From Myxococcales bacterium (GTDB lineage: Bacteria; Myxococcota_A; UBA9160; UBA4427), in the NCBI GenBank assembly GCA_012960035.1, contig DUBZ01000137.1, positions 47,168 to 111,167 of the forward strand: a stretch of 64,000 nt of DNA, given 5' to 3'. Each line of letters starts with the position of its first letter. Position 1 is the first letter of the stretch. Shown here in pieces: positions 1 to 7,998 of the stretch. The position numbers and the translations under genes are program-made. The notes under the pieces are model-generated. The model did not search any database, was not told the origin of the DNA, and worked only from the letters and a program-made list of their open reading frames with translations.

Positions 1-57
1 ATCTCGCTGTAGACATCGGGTTCATGGGCTTTCGTCGTCCAGGCGGGCGCCGCCATG
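1..57 (-). CDS. Possible 5' end of a gene running off the left edge (partial)
   Basis: A minus-strand frame opens with ATG at 57 and runs 19 codons without a stop off the window edge, beginning M-A-A-P-A-W-T-T-K. An in-frame TGA lies just upstream, so this is the only nearby start. Codon choice resembles the neighbours, but no convincing ribosome binding site is visible and the piece is too short to name a family. It may be chance. Confidence 0.3.
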
Positions 58-348
58 GCTCATCGGGAACCGTGGATCGGCCGGGAGGATCGCACAAATT
101 GGCCCGGAATAAAGGACACCACGAAAGGCGACTGGCGCGACAACGGCTTCATGGAGCCACTCGCGCGATTGCGAAACCGCTTGGGACTAGGAGTCTGCGC
201 GGTGGAAGGTGTGCGTGACCCGATGTGGAGACCCTGTCGATGGCAAGGCGCGAAAGCGCCGCTCTAGCTGGCTACAGCTAGCTTTTGCAACGCAGCCAGC
301 GGCATTGGATCCGCGTTTGGGCGCGTGCGCCTTCTGCCGCGCAGACTC
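58..348. other. Gene-free stretch holding an inverted-repeat arm and repeat copy 1
   Basis: No credible gene is seen here. The stretch carries a 16-bp segment at 187-202 that is the perfect reverse complement of 337-352, the outer end of the dispersed repeat. A further loosely matching tail runs to about 219. The repeat itself occupies 265-354. The intervening DNA at 220-264 has a short GGCGC-GAAA-GCGCC hairpin. Confidence 0.6.
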
Positions 349-354
349 CTAGCG
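265..354 (+). repeat. Dispersed ~85-bp repeat, copy 1
   Basis: Positions 268-332 match 63936-64000 with only about two differences. The same element appears inverted and more diverged at 27704-27789. All copies share a GGATCC-centred core, a GCGCGTGCG block and, in the two complete copies, a CCGCGCAGACTCCTA end. TAGCTG at 265-270 pairs with CAGCTA at 275-280, and CTGGCT at 268-273 can pair with AGCCAG at 294-299. The outer end at 337-352 is also present inverted at 187-202. The stop codon of the secreted-protein gene lies in this outer end. It looks like an intergenic REP/MITE-type element. Confidence 0.8.
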
Positions 355-750
355 ATCGCTCTTTTTTGCAGGGACGCTGCGTGCGACGTGCTCACCGATC
401 GAAACCAACCCGCCCGGAAGCGTCTTGATCGCGCCAGACTTCTGCGCCCGCCGCTCCTGCGTCGTGACAAAACCGTGCTGCATCTTCTGAAGCTGATCGA
501 GTCTCGCCGAACGCACCTTACCCGCGTCACAAGTCGGCGCGGGGACCGGCGCTTTTGCCGGGTTCCCCGTCGGGGTCGGTGGCAGCGTGCTCTCCACAAA
601 GCGCGAATACTCCGCGTCCTGATCCGACTTCGCACGCACATCATCACGACCCGAATCAGCCCGACCCACCCCACTCCCCCACAAGGTCAGTCCAACCAAA
701 AACAGCGCCGAAATAAAGAACCCACTCACACGACAAACAGCCCGAGCCAT
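349..750 (-). CDS. Secreted hypothetical protein
   Basis: This is a 133-aa protein of unknown function. Start ATG at 750 is preferred because TGGAGG lies a few bases upstream. Residues 1-30 form a signal peptide (R-rich start, hydrophobic run FFISALFLVGLTLWGSG, then G-R-A before D-S). The mature part is polar, with a Pro/Ala-rich stretch (PTPTGNPAKAPVPAP), a single Cys and a basic C-terminus, and no recognised domain. The TAG stop falls inside dispersed-repeat copy 1, so the repeat may have replaced the original 3' end. It stands alone and is transcribed toward the left edge. Confidence 0.6.
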   Translation of the reverse strand: MARAVCRVSGFFISALFLVGLTLWGSGVGRADSGRDDVRAKSDQDAEYSRFVESTLPPTPTGNPAKAPVPAPTCDAGKVRSARLDQLQKMQHGFVTTQERRAQKSGAIKTLPGGLVSIGEHVARSVPAKKSDR

Positions 751-902
751 ACGGCCTCCAGAATTCAAAACACAGGGGAGACTCAATTCATCGACACCAA
801 ACCCAGCTTTCTTAAGTGACTCCAATCACGTCAGCCCCATCACCCGAAGCAAGCCACCCCTCTCCCATCCCAGTTCGATGCTCCGCTGCCGCAAACAAGG
901 CC

Positions 903-1673
903 CTAAATCCCCGACCCACCTTCTTCTTCACCGAGATGAATCCCACACTCCCGCATGTCATCACTCTCCCACCACCAACGCCCTGCCCGCGAATCTTCGC
1001 CAGCCTTGACTGCGCGGGTGCAAGGCTCGCACCCGACCGAGGGATGACTCTGCTTGTGGAGGCGGTTTACAGGGACCTGGTGTTCTTCGACGTAGTCCCA
1101 CACATCGTCGTGTTTCCAGTCGGCGAGTGGGTTGAGCTTTACGATGCCTCCGGCCGCTTCATCGAACTCGACCTTACGCGTGTCGCGCCGGTTCTCGTTC
1201 TGGTCTCGGCGCAAGCCTGAAACATACGCATCGAGCCCTTGGAGATGACGTCGCAACGGTTCGACCTTGCGCAAGCGGCAACACTGCTTGCGATTTTCTT
1301 CGGAGTCGTAAAAGAGGTTGTGCCCCTTCTCGCTCACCATGGCTTCCACGTCTTTATGGTTGGGAAAGATGACTTCAACTTTCTTGTCGTAGCGATCCCG
1401 CACGCGGTCAACAAGATCGTAGGTCGCAGGGTGCATGCGGCCGGTATCGAGCATGAAAACCCGCGACGACGCGTCGAGCTTGTGCATCATGTCGAGCAAG
1501 ACCATGCCCTCGGGCCCGCCAAAACTTGCCGACAGCGCGAGTTTGGATTGGAAATTGTCTAGTGCCCAGGTCAAGATTTGCTCGGCACGCTGACTTTCGA
1601 ATTGGCGACCGGTCACGGCGCGAATAACGTCGTTGTTAAAGGACTTTGCAAGCTTCAATGCGGGGACAGTCAC
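903..1673 (-). CDS. cysH: Assimilatory adenylyl-sulfate (APS) reductase, 4Fe-4S type
   Basis: It reduces adenylyl sulfate to sulfite in cytoplasmic sulfate assimilation. The protein (about 256 aa) has the PP-loop-type S-A-S-F-G-G-P-E-G nucleotide site and the paired cysteines of the 4Fe-4S APS-reductase subfamily: K-Q-C-C-R-L-R-K and V-G-C-E-P-C-T-R. It ends with the catalytic E-C-G-I-H. The two Cys pairs point to APS rather than PAPS as substrate. The first ATG (1742) gives an atypical N-terminus; GTG at 1673 follows AGGAG at a normal distance and gives the usual length. No other cys gene adjoins it. An operator-like AT-rich region lies upstream at 1756-1799. Confidence 0.92.
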   Translation of the reverse strand: MTVPALKLAKSFNNDVIRAVTGRQFESQRAEQILTWALDNFQSKLALSASFGGPEGMVLLDMMHKLDASSRVFMLDTGRMHPATYDLVDRVRDRYDKKVEVIFPNHKDVEAMVSEKGHNLFYDSEENRKQCCRLRKVEPLRRHLQGLDAYVSGLRRDQNENRRDTRKVEFDEAAGGIVKLNPLADWKHDDVWDYVEEHQVPVNRLHKQSHPSVGCEPCTRAVKAGEDSRAGRWWWESDDMRECGIHLGEEEGGSGI

Positions 1674-1755
1674 GCGGGGAATGCTCCTGGTGGGCGGCGA
1701 TCTGAAAGCACCAAGCGGGTGCAGACAGAATATGAAGCACAATTCCCTATTCGTC

Positions 1756-1799
1756 TACCGTTTTAAAGACTTTAATATCCTATCTTTTTACCGTTTTAA
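1756..1799 (-). promoter_or_regulatory. Candidate operator/promoter region of cysH
   Basis: The 11-bp word TACCGTTTTAA occurs twice in direct orientation, at 1756-1766 and 1789-1799, 33 bp apart (about three helical turns). Overlapping the first copy, TTAAAG-A-CTTTAA at 1763-1775 is a perfect palindrome. The stretch is AT-rich in a GC-rich window and lies about 85 bp upstream of the cysH start, overlapping the last codons of the preceding gene. The regulator is unknown; a sulfur- or Fe-S-responsive one would fit. Confidence 0.4.
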
Positions 1800-2097
1800 T
1801 TTGAGTCTTCTCTAAGGCCGATTTCACCTTGTCCTCCATGGAAACAGCTCGGTCCCGGCGGTCGTCGATCTTGATCACCGTGGATACCCGAGTCGCCCCG
1901 GCGGCGAAGACCGCCTCCTGCATGTCTGAGATGAGGCCGTAGACCTCGCTCATCTCCCCCTCCAGGGTGGTGAACATCGGGTCGAGTCGGAAACGAATGC
2001 GCTCCTGGGCTTGAACGACGTCGAGGGCTGCAGCGACAAACTTTGAAACGCTGACCGCTTCGCCAATGGGTGAGATCGATACTGCGACGATCGCCAT
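1780..2097 (-). CDS. MTH1187/YkoF-like thiamine-binding protein
   Basis: This is a 105-aa ferredoxin-fold protein of the MTH1187/YqgV family (thiamine-binding, formerly DUF77). Seen in the sequence: an N-terminal strand MAIVAVSISPIGE, the G-E-A-V-S-V-S-K-F-V segment, F-T-T-L-E-G-E at the ligand-facing turn, and the conserved V-S-T-V-I-K-I-D-D-R-R-D strand and loop. ATG 2097 is chosen because GGAG lies 8 nt upstream; a longer open frame upstream is low-complexity Arg/Pro noise. It follows folK on the same strand by 35 bp, so the two are probably co-transcribed. It likely sequesters thiamine or a related pyrimidine; its physiological role is not settled. Confidence 0.85.
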   Translation of the reverse strand: MAIVAVSISPIGEAVSVSKFVAAALDVVQAQERIRFRLDPMFTTLEGEMSEVYGLISDMQEAVFAAGATRVSTVIKIDDRRDRAVSMEDKVKSALEKTQIKTVKR

Positions 2098-2132
2098 GAA
2101 ATTCTCCGGGAATGGGTGGGTTGAGCGAACGC

Positions 2133-2657
2133 CTATTGGGGAATGGCGAGCGAGGTGGGCCAGAGGCGCACCGCCGATTCGTCGCGCACCGCGCGGGCGA
2201 GTTCGGCCAGGGGGGTTTGGGTACGTGGATGTAAAAAGTCGGGAGCCAGGTCGCACAGCGGTTCGAGCACGAAAGGACGCTCGTGGAGCCGTGGGTGCGG
2301 TATCTGGAGCCGCTGCAATTCGACAATGGTTTCGCCGAAAAACAAAAGGTCGAGATCCAGAGTGCGAGCCGACCATCGCTCGGTCTCGCCAGCGCGGTCG
2401 CGGCCCGCCTTCAGTTCGATCGCAAGGAGGCACTCCAAGAGCTGCTCGGCTGAAAGCAGCGTCTGTATTGAGACCGCCGCATTGAGATAAGCCCCTTGTT
2501 CGCCGGGCCCTACGGGATCAGTTTCATAAACACGCGACACGGCCTCAATCGTCAAATTGGGCGCAGCGTTCAACGCTTCCAACGCAAAGCGCAACAGGGC
2601 TTCCCGGTCCCCCAGGTTCGAACCGAGTCCGACATATGCGTTTACAGCTTTCGGCAC
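2133..2657 (-). CDS. folK: HPPK: 6-hydroxymethyl-7,8-dihydropterin pyrophosphokinase
   Basis: It transfers pyrophosphate from ATP to the pterin in tetrahydrofolate synthesis. The HPPK signatures are present: A-Y-V-G-L-G-S-N-L-G-D near the N-terminus, S-x-x-Y-E-T-D-P-V-G, the R-W-x-x-R-T-L-D-L-D-L-L-F-F metal-binding block, and I-P-H-P-R-L-H-E-R-P-F-V-L-E-P-L. GTG at 2657 is preferred (GGAG about 6 nt upstream, and the protein then starts as the family does). ATG at 2735 would add 26 low-complexity residues. It is divergent from the aminotransferase gene and upstream of the thiamine-binding gene. Confidence 0.93.
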   Translation of the reverse strand: MPKAVNAYVGLGSNLGDREALLRFALEALNAAPNLTIEAVSRVYETDPVGPGEQGAYLNAAVSIQTLLSAEQLLECLLAIELKAGRDRAGETERWSARTLDLDLLFFGETIVELQRLQIPHPRLHERPFVLEPLCDLAPDFLHPRTQTPLAELARAVRDESAVRLWPTSLAIPQ

Positions 2658-2804
2658 CTTGGCTCCGAATGACGCCGAACGCGCTGCGACGGGCGAAACC
2701 CGCTCCGGCCGCGCGGCCCGGCATTTCGTGCGCAACCATAATCGGTCGAGATCGAAGGGGAAACTCCGTACTGCCCCAGATGTAATTCAGGCTAAAATCG
2801 CCGC

Positions 2805-4112
2805 ATGCTGCAAGCCGCCCTCGCACCCGAAATTTTAACCGAGATCCCAGGCCCGGGATCTTCCGCGCTCGCCAAGCGATTGCGCGGGGTCGAGTCACAC
2901 CATGTGACTTGCCTTGATCCGGAGCCGATTTTCTGGGAGCGAGCGTCCGGGTGCAATGTGTGGGACGTCGATCGCAATCGCTTCGTCGATCTGACCGCCG
3001 CTTTCGGTGTTGCGAATGTTGGTCATGCACACCCACACGTTGTCGCGGCAATCGCCGAACAATCACAGCGGCTTTTGCACGGCATGGGGGACGTACATCC
3101 TCCCGCGATCAAGGTCCAGTTGCTCGAGGCCCTGGTCGCCCACTATCCAGGCGGAGGACCCGCACGCGGAGTCTTGAGTTCGTCGGGCTCGGACGCCGTT
3201 GAAACTGCAATCAAAACCGCGGTCCTGGCAACGAACAAGCCTGGGATTCTCGCCTTCAAGGGCGCGTATCACGGTTTGGCATTCGGAGCCCTCGACACGA
3301 CTTGGCGCGAAGACTTCCGCGACCCATTCGCATCGCGTCTCCCCGAGCGAACGAAGTTCGCGCCATACGGCGATCTCGGCTCTGCAGCCCGGGCGATTCA
3401 AGAGAGTCCGTTTCCCATGGGTGCCGTGCTGGTCGAACCGATTCAAGGAAGAGGCGGCGAGCGCGTTCCAGAGCCCGGTTTTTTGGAAGGCCTCGCCAAG
3501 CTTTGTCGCGAACGAGGCATGCTCTTGATCGCAGACGAAATTTATACGGGCTTTGGCCGCACGGGCCGGTGGTTTGCGTGCGACCATGACGACGTGGTGC
3601 CCGACCTATTGTGCGTGGGCAAAGGCATGGCGTCCGGCATGCCGATCTCTGCGTGCTTGGGCCGCGAAGAAGTCATGGATGCATGGCCTGTGTCCCGCGG
3701 CGAAGCGCTGCACACCCAAACATTTCTGGGTCATCCGGCAAGTTGCGCCGCAGCACTCGCGTGCATCGAAACCTTGGAAGCAGACGGCTACCTCGCCCAC
3801 GCGGCAACCGTGGGTTCGCAGGCACTTCACGACCTCGCACTTAAAACCCAAGACATCGACGCCGTTGTCGAAGTTCGAGGCAAGGGCTTGATGATCGGCA
3901 TCGAACTCGCGCCAAGCCTCAGCGGCCCTGAAGTCTGCACGCGCGCCCTTGAGCGTGGCGTCATCGCGCTGCCGTCGGGTTCGTCGGGCGAAGTCATCTC
4001 GATTACGCCTCCGCTGTGTATCGACGCCGCCACGCTCGCCCATGCCTTGGGCATCGTTCTTTCGGTGATTCGAGACCTCTCGAATGCAAACGACCGCGCG
4101 AGTTCAGCGTGA
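2805..4112 (+). CDS. Class-III PLP aminotransferase (first gene of the LuxE/LuxC operon)
   Basis: This 435-aa fold-type I, class-III aminotransferase (GabT/ArgD/ω-transaminase family) moves an amino group to or from an aldehyde or ketone. Seen are S-S-S-G-S-D-A-V-E-T-A-I-K at the PLP phosphate site, A-Y-H-G-L-A, L-I-A-D-E-I-Y-T-G-F-G-R-T-G with the PLP-nitrogen Asp, and the Schiff-base Lys in C-V-G-K-G-M-A-S-G. TAAAAT at 2793-2798 lies only 6 nt before the ATG, so the message may be leaderless. The stop overlaps the next start by 4 bp. Context suggests it aminates the aldehyde made by LuxC; this is inference, and the exact substrate cannot be read from sequence. Confidence 0.9.
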   Translation: MLQAALAPEILTEIPGPGSSALAKRLRGVESHHVTCLDPEPIFWERASGCNVWDVDRNRFVDLTAAFGVANVGHAHPHVVAAIAEQSQRLLHGMGDVHPPAIKVQLLEALVAHYPGGGPARGVLSSSGSDAVETAIKTAVLATNKPGILAFKGAYHGLAFGALDTTWREDFRDPFASRLPERTKFAPYGDLGSAARAIQESPFPMGAVLVEPIQGRGGERVPEPGFLEGLAKLCRERGMLLIADEIYTGFGRTGRWFACDHDDVVPDLLCVGKGMASGMPISACLGREEVMDAWPVSRGEALHTQTFLGHPASCAAALACIETLEADGYLAHAATVGSQALHDLALKTQDIDAVVEVRGKGLMIGIELAPSLSGPEVCTRALERGVIALPSGSSGEVISITPPLCIDAATLAHALGIVLSVIRDLSNANDRASSA

Positions 4113-5296
4113 CCGAGACTGCAATGCTGGGTGATCCCCGGCGACAAGCCTTCGATCAGAAAGTTCTCGCCTGGATGACCGAGGGCTCTTGGGAAGAGGA
4201 CGACGCGCGTTTCGACACCCTTGCGTGCGAACTCTTCGAGTTCCAGTTCGCCTACTGCACCGGGTACGGGCGATTTTGTGAGGCGCTTGGAAAAACGCCA
4301 TCGTCAATTTCGAATTACCGCGACATCCCCGCGGTGCCTACCTCGGCCTTCAAAGAAGCGCGCCTTCACAGCTTCGACGCCAATGCGACTACAAAGGTCT
4401 TTCGCACCAGCGGCACGACAACGGGAAGTACAGGGCAAGCACGTGGTTCGCTGTATCTCGACACGCTCTCGCTCTATGAAGCATCACTGCTTCCGATGAT
4501 TCGGCGGTTTGTTTTTCCAGAGCGCGACGGCGACGCATCCGAAAAGCCTATGACCATTCGAGTCCTCGCCAACCCTCCCGAGATGGCGTCGGACTCCTCA
4601 CTTTCACACATGTTCGGGATCGCCCTTCGTGAGCTCGGTGATGGAGATAGCGGATACGAAAACCGCGAAGGGGCACTCGACGCCGCCCCCTTGATCACGC
4701 GATTGCTCCAGTTCAGCGAACGTGCCGAAGAGAAAGGCCCCGTCGCACTATGCGGGACCTCGTTTGCGTTTGTGCATTTGCTTGACGCACTCGACGCGTC
4801 CCCGCACCGCGACAAAACGCTTCAGCTACCCCGCGGCTCGCGCGTGATGGAAACCGGTGGCTTCAAAGGGCGAAGCCGCGAAGTCCCCCGCGACGAACTC
4901 TATGACGCAATTGAAAACCACCTCGGTGTTGCGCGCTCTCATATTGTGAATCAATACGGCATGACGGAACTGGGCAGTCAGTTTTACGATTCGCAGCTAT
5001 ATGAAAGCGTCCGTGGTGGCACTTCGGGCCCGCGTCGAAAACTCGGTCCACCATGGGCGCGAGTTCGGCTCATCGACCCCGAGACCGGGGAAGACGTGGT
5101 TTCTGGACAGGCAGGCATGATCGTCGTCCACGACCTTGCCAACACGGGAAGCGTCGCGGCGCTGCAGACCGAAGACCTGGGTCGGCGCACGGGTATCGAA
5201 GACGACGGTTTCGAAGTTCTAGGCCGCGCGTCGGGCGCCGAAGCCCGAGGATGTTCGATCGCTGCCGATGCCACGTGGCTCAAGTCGATGCGATGA
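4109..5296 (+). CDS. LuxE-family acyl-protein synthetase
   Basis: It activates a fatty or aromatic acid with ATP and holds it as an acyl-thioester for reduction. It belongs to the LuxE/PaaK-like adenylating superfamily: F-R-T-S-G-T-T-T-G-S-T-G-Q phosphate-binding loop near residue 100, N-Q-Y-G-M-T-E-L-G-S-Q adenylate motif, and D-L-G motif. The family's C-terminal G-A-E-A-R-G-C-S-I has a Cys 14 residues from the end, equivalent in place to the acylated Cys of bacterial LuxE. Start GTG 4109 overlaps the upstream TGA as GTGA; ATG 4124 is an alternative. The stop overlaps the LuxC start as ATGA. No luxA/luxB are in the window. Confidence 0.88.
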   Translation: MTETAMLGDPRRQAFDQKVLAWMTEGSWEEDDARFDTLACELFEFQFAYCTGYGRFCEALGKTPSSISNYRDIPAVPTSAFKEARLHSFDANATTKVFRTSGTTTGSTGQARGSLYLDTLSLYEASLLPMIRRFVFPERDGDASEKPMTIRVLANPPEMASDSSLSHMFGIALRELGDGDSGYENREGALDAAPLITRLLQFSERAEEKGPVALCGTSFAFVHLLDALDASPHRDKTLQLPRGSRVMETGGFKGRSREVPRDELYDAIENHLGVARSHIVNQYGMTELGSQFYDSQLYESVRGGTSGPRRKLGPPWARVRLIDPETGEDVVSGQAGMIVVHDLANTGSVAALQTEDLGRRTGIEDDGFEVLGRASGAEARGCSIAADATWLKSMR

Positions 5297-6576
5297 GTCC
5301 GGCGGATCGCATCGACTCCGCCGTCCGCTCTCTCGAGCACGCGCGCTCATCTCTAGACGCGAGAAGCGATCAAGAGATTGTCGCTGCGCTCGCGAAGGTC
5401 TTTGATCTATGGCGGGACCCAAACTCAGATTGCCGCCGCGAACTCGAAGCAAGACTTCCCGGTGCCGCAGGATTTACAAGCGAAACCGTGCGTGCCGGAC
5501 TGAATGTCGGCTTCGAGCCCTGGACGGGTGATGCCTTTACGCGGCTGGTCATAAATGAACTCGGTGCGATCCCAGAAGGAGGTCGACGAACCGCGGTCGG
5601 ACATCCATTGACATCCGTCGTCCTTGCGGGGTCGATCCCCATGCCGAGTTTGCTCTCGATCGTGCTTCCCCTGGTGCTCCGCTCCCCAGTTCTCTGCAAA
5701 CCCGCTTCACGAGACCTGGTGACTGCGAGCCTTGTCGCCGAATCGATTCACACCGTGGATCCACTGCTCGGCGACTGCGTCGCGATCGTGCCTTTCGAAA
5801 AAGAAGACACCGCGACGGCGCGCGCGTTCTTCGCTTCTCCATGTGTTGTCGTAACCGGTTCGAGCGAAACGATTCAAGAAGTCGAAAGCCAGCTTGGGCC
5901 AAATCAGACGCGGCTCTTCTATGGACATCGCGTTTCGGTCGGCGCGGTTAACGTCGCAGCCATCGACGCTCATTCGATCGCGTCGCTTACGGAACGGCTC
6001 GCTGTTGATGTCAGCCTGTGGGATCAACTCGGTTGCCTTTCGCCGATCCATTTCTATTTGGTTGGAGGGAGCGACGCACAAATTGACAACTTCGCGAGTT
6101 CGTTGGCGGCCGCACTCGAAGCCCACGAAAAGCAATGTCCCCGGGGAGAGATTACGATCGATGCGGCGGCCGGGATTTCGCGCGAACGATCCAACGCGAA
6201 AATGCGCAACGCCCTCGGGCATAACACCCGGGTGTTGGCGAGCGAGGGAACACAATGGACCGTCGTCACTGAACACGACGCAACGCTTCGCGCAGCGCCC
6301 CTCCATCGCTTCATTCGGCTGTCCCCGGTAGCCGACACCCCTGAACTCATAAACACCATCGCCCCTATGGCGGATGTCCTCGCAGGCGTGGTTTTGGCTG
6401 GCTTCGCCGAAGATCGCGCGGCACTAGCCCGAGATCTCAAAGACCTCGGCGCATCGAGAATCTGCGAACCCGGCGAGCTTCAAGCCCCCCCACTCGACTG
6501 GCCACGTGACAACCAACCTCTGCTTCGCGCGATGATCGCGACGGGCGCGAACCCTCGCGCGAATGCCGATGCCTAA
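5293..6576 (+). CDS. LuxC-family acyl-CoA/acyl-protein reductase
   Basis: This 427-aa member of the LuxC family (aldehyde-dehydrogenase superfamily) reduces an enzyme-bound or CoA-bound acyl group to an aldehyde with NADPH. Seen are G-H-P-L-T-S-V-V-L-A-G-S-I-P, C-K-P-A-S-R-D in the cofactor domain, V-V-T-G-S-S-E-T-I, and the nucleophile loop W-D-Q-L-G-C-L-S-P with the catalytic Cys. ATG 5293 is fixed by the 4-bp overlap with the LuxE gene. Together with LuxE it forms a complete fatty-acid reductase pair. It is the last gene of the operon; the convergent VOC gene follows. Confidence 0.88.
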   Translation: MSPADRIDSAVRSLEHARSSLDARSDQEIVAALAKVFDLWRDPNSDCRRELEARLPGAAGFTSETVRAGLNVGFEPWTGDAFTRLVINELGAIPEGGRRTAVGHPLTSVVLAGSIPMPSLLSIVLPLVLRSPVLCKPASRDLVTASLVAESIHTVDPLLGDCVAIVPFEKEDTATARAFFASPCVVVTGSSETIQEVESQLGPNQTRLFYGHRVSVGAVNVAAIDAHSIASLTERLAVDVSLWDQLGCLSPIHFYLVGGSDAQIDNFASSLAAALEAHEKQCPRGEITIDAAAGISRERSNAKMRNALGHNTRVLASEGTQWTVVTEHDATLRAAPLHRFIRLSPVADTPELINTIAPMADVLAGVVLAGFAEDRAALARDLKDLGASRICEPGELQAPPLDWPRDNQPLLRAMIATGANPRANADA

Positions 6577-6634
6577 GCATCCCGACATCAATGCGCGGGA
6601 TGGGCAAGTCATCCGGCCGCGAATCGCGCGGCAT

Positions 6635-7090
6635 TCATTCCCAAGTCTGAAGTTCGATGATGTTGCCTTCGGGGTCCCGGACGTAGCACCACTTCACCCT
6701 TCTTTGGTCTGACGTCATCACGGTGGTGACTTCGCCAACCGTGCTGCCTCCATTGCGCAACACTTCGCTTTGAGCAGCGACGACATCTTCAACCGCAAAC
6801 GCGATATGGGCAAAGCCGGGCTTGATCACCGACGGCCTCGCTGTTTGGACTTGCTGCGAATACTGAAAGATCTCGAGGGTCGGACCGTTATCACCATGCC
6901 CGGGCAATCGCATATGCGCGCCTTCGAGTCCTACACCTTCGACCCCCGTACCCTTTTCAAGTTCGTCGGCGCGGTAGTTGCGCTCCGGCGGGACGACGAC
7001 GCAGCCGAAGACGTCTTGATAGAAACCCGCAAGCGCTCGGAAATCCCGCGCAACCAAGTTGGTGTGAACGTAGCGCGCACCTTCAATCAT
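6635..7090 (-). CDS. VOC-family (glyoxalase/extradiol dioxygenase fold) protein
   Basis: This 151-aa protein has two βαβββ modules. The first runs from Y-V-H-T-N-L-V-A-R-D to T-L-E-I-F-Q-Y; the second from G-F-A-H-I-A-F-A-V-E-D-V to Y-V-R-D-P-E-G-N-I-I-E-L. His in V-H-T-N, Glu in L-E-I-F, His in A-H-I-A and Glu in I-I-E-L form the usual metal quartet, so it is probably an active metalloenzyme such as a lyase or dioxygenase; the substrate is unknown. It overlaps the EamA gene by 4 bp (7087-7090) and is co-transcribed downstream of it. Confidence 0.88.
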   Translation of the reverse strand: MIEGARYVHTNLVARDFRALAGFYQDVFGCVVVPPERNYRADELEKGTGVEGVGLEGAHMRLPGHGDNGPTLEIFQYSQQVQTARPSVIKPGFAHIAFAVEDVVAAQSEVLRNGGSTVGEVTTVMTSDQRRVKWCYVRDPEGNIIELQTWE

Positions 7091-7998
7091 TCAGTTTGCT
7101 CTCCTACAGACGTCACCGGGTCGTCGCTGCCCTGCACAGCTTCGAAGACGACCGCCGCAAAGATCAACCCACTCCCCAGCAGCGCCGCACTACCCGGCAC
7201 TTCGCCGTGCACGAGCCACGCCCATATACCAGCAGTAACCGGTTCGATCAACAATAGAAGCGTTGCTTCGATGGTGCGAAGATGATCGAGCCCGCGAAGC
7301 AGACACACGTACGCAAGCGATGTCTGCACGACCCCCAGGTAAATGACGACCCCCCAGTCGACGAGCGTGGGCTCGTTCAAGGGGAACGCCATCGGGAGAC
7401 AAACCAAGCACGCAATCGCGTTCCCCGCGACGACCGCCGTGCCGCTCGCGTTCGTCACGCCAGGCTGCAGTGCGAGCCAACGCAGTCCCATAATGGTCAG
7501 CGCCCAGGTGACGCCTGCGGCGAGGCCGAACATATTGCCAACTGCCGGGTCGGGCGCGGTGCCGACCGCGGCCTGCTGGCCAAAGAATAGAAGCAAAATT
7601 CCCGTCGCGAGCACCGCCATCAAGGCGAAGTCCCTTGGGCGGTTCGCTTCGCCGAGCAGCTTTGGGCCGAGGATCAAAATGTAAAGAGGCGCCGAATACT
7701 GCAAAAAAATCGCATTGGCCGCAGTCGTGAGGGTGTTGGCCGTGACGAAAAGTACGAGTGTCGCACCGAACGCGGCACCCACCATCAGAGACTGCGGTCG
7801 CCACCAAGTTCGCCAGTGAGGCATCAACAGCGTAAGAAGAACGACTGCGATGGCGGACCGAAAGCTCGCGATCTGCCAAGCCGTAAAGCTCGAAAACTTG
7901 ATCGCCGTGCCGCCGGTCGAAAAAAGAAGGGCTGCGGTGATGACCCAGAGCTTGTGTACAACCACAGGGCGCCTCAGATTTGGGATCGATCCACCCAC
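7087..7998 (-). CDS. EamA/DMT-superfamily membrane transporter
   Basis: This 303-aa inner-membrane protein has about ten hydrophobic segments in two halves, the two-EamA-domain layout of drug/metabolite transporters. Features include the N-terminal L-L-F-S-T-G-G-T-A-I-K, A-I-F-L-Q-Y-S-A-P-L-Y of the first half, and A-T-L-L-L-L-I-E-P-V of the second. Substrate unknown; a metabolite exporter is likely. The start is uncertain: ATG 7998 overlaps the end of the LOG gene by 25 bp, and GTG codons near V-V-V-H-K would remove most of the overlap. It forms a LOG-EamA-VOC operon. Confidence 0.88.
   Translation of the reverse strand: MGGSIPNLRRPVVVHKLWVITAALLFSTGGTAIKFSSFTAWQIASFRSAIAVVLLTLLMPHWRTWWRPQSLMVGAAFGATLVLFVTANTLTTAANAIFLQYSAPLYILILGPKLLGEANRPRDFALMAVLATGILLLFFGQQAAVGTAPDPAVGNMFGLAAGVTWALTIMGLRWLALQPGVTNASGTAVVAGNAIACLVCLPMAFPLNEPTLVDWGVVIYLGVVQTSLAYVCLLRGLDHLRTIEATLLLLIEPVTAGIWAWLVHGEVPGSAALLGSGLIFAAVVFEAVQGSDDPVTSVGEQTE

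Noticed and set aside
264..825. Overlapping long frames on both strands (plus 325-819, minus 264-674)
   Set aside because: They are Arg/Thr/Pro-rich shadows of the secreted-protein gene, which alone has a signal peptide and a ribosome site.
2805..6576. Bioluminescence (lux) operon
   Set aside because: LuxC and LuxE relatives are present but luxA, luxB, luxD and luxG are absent.
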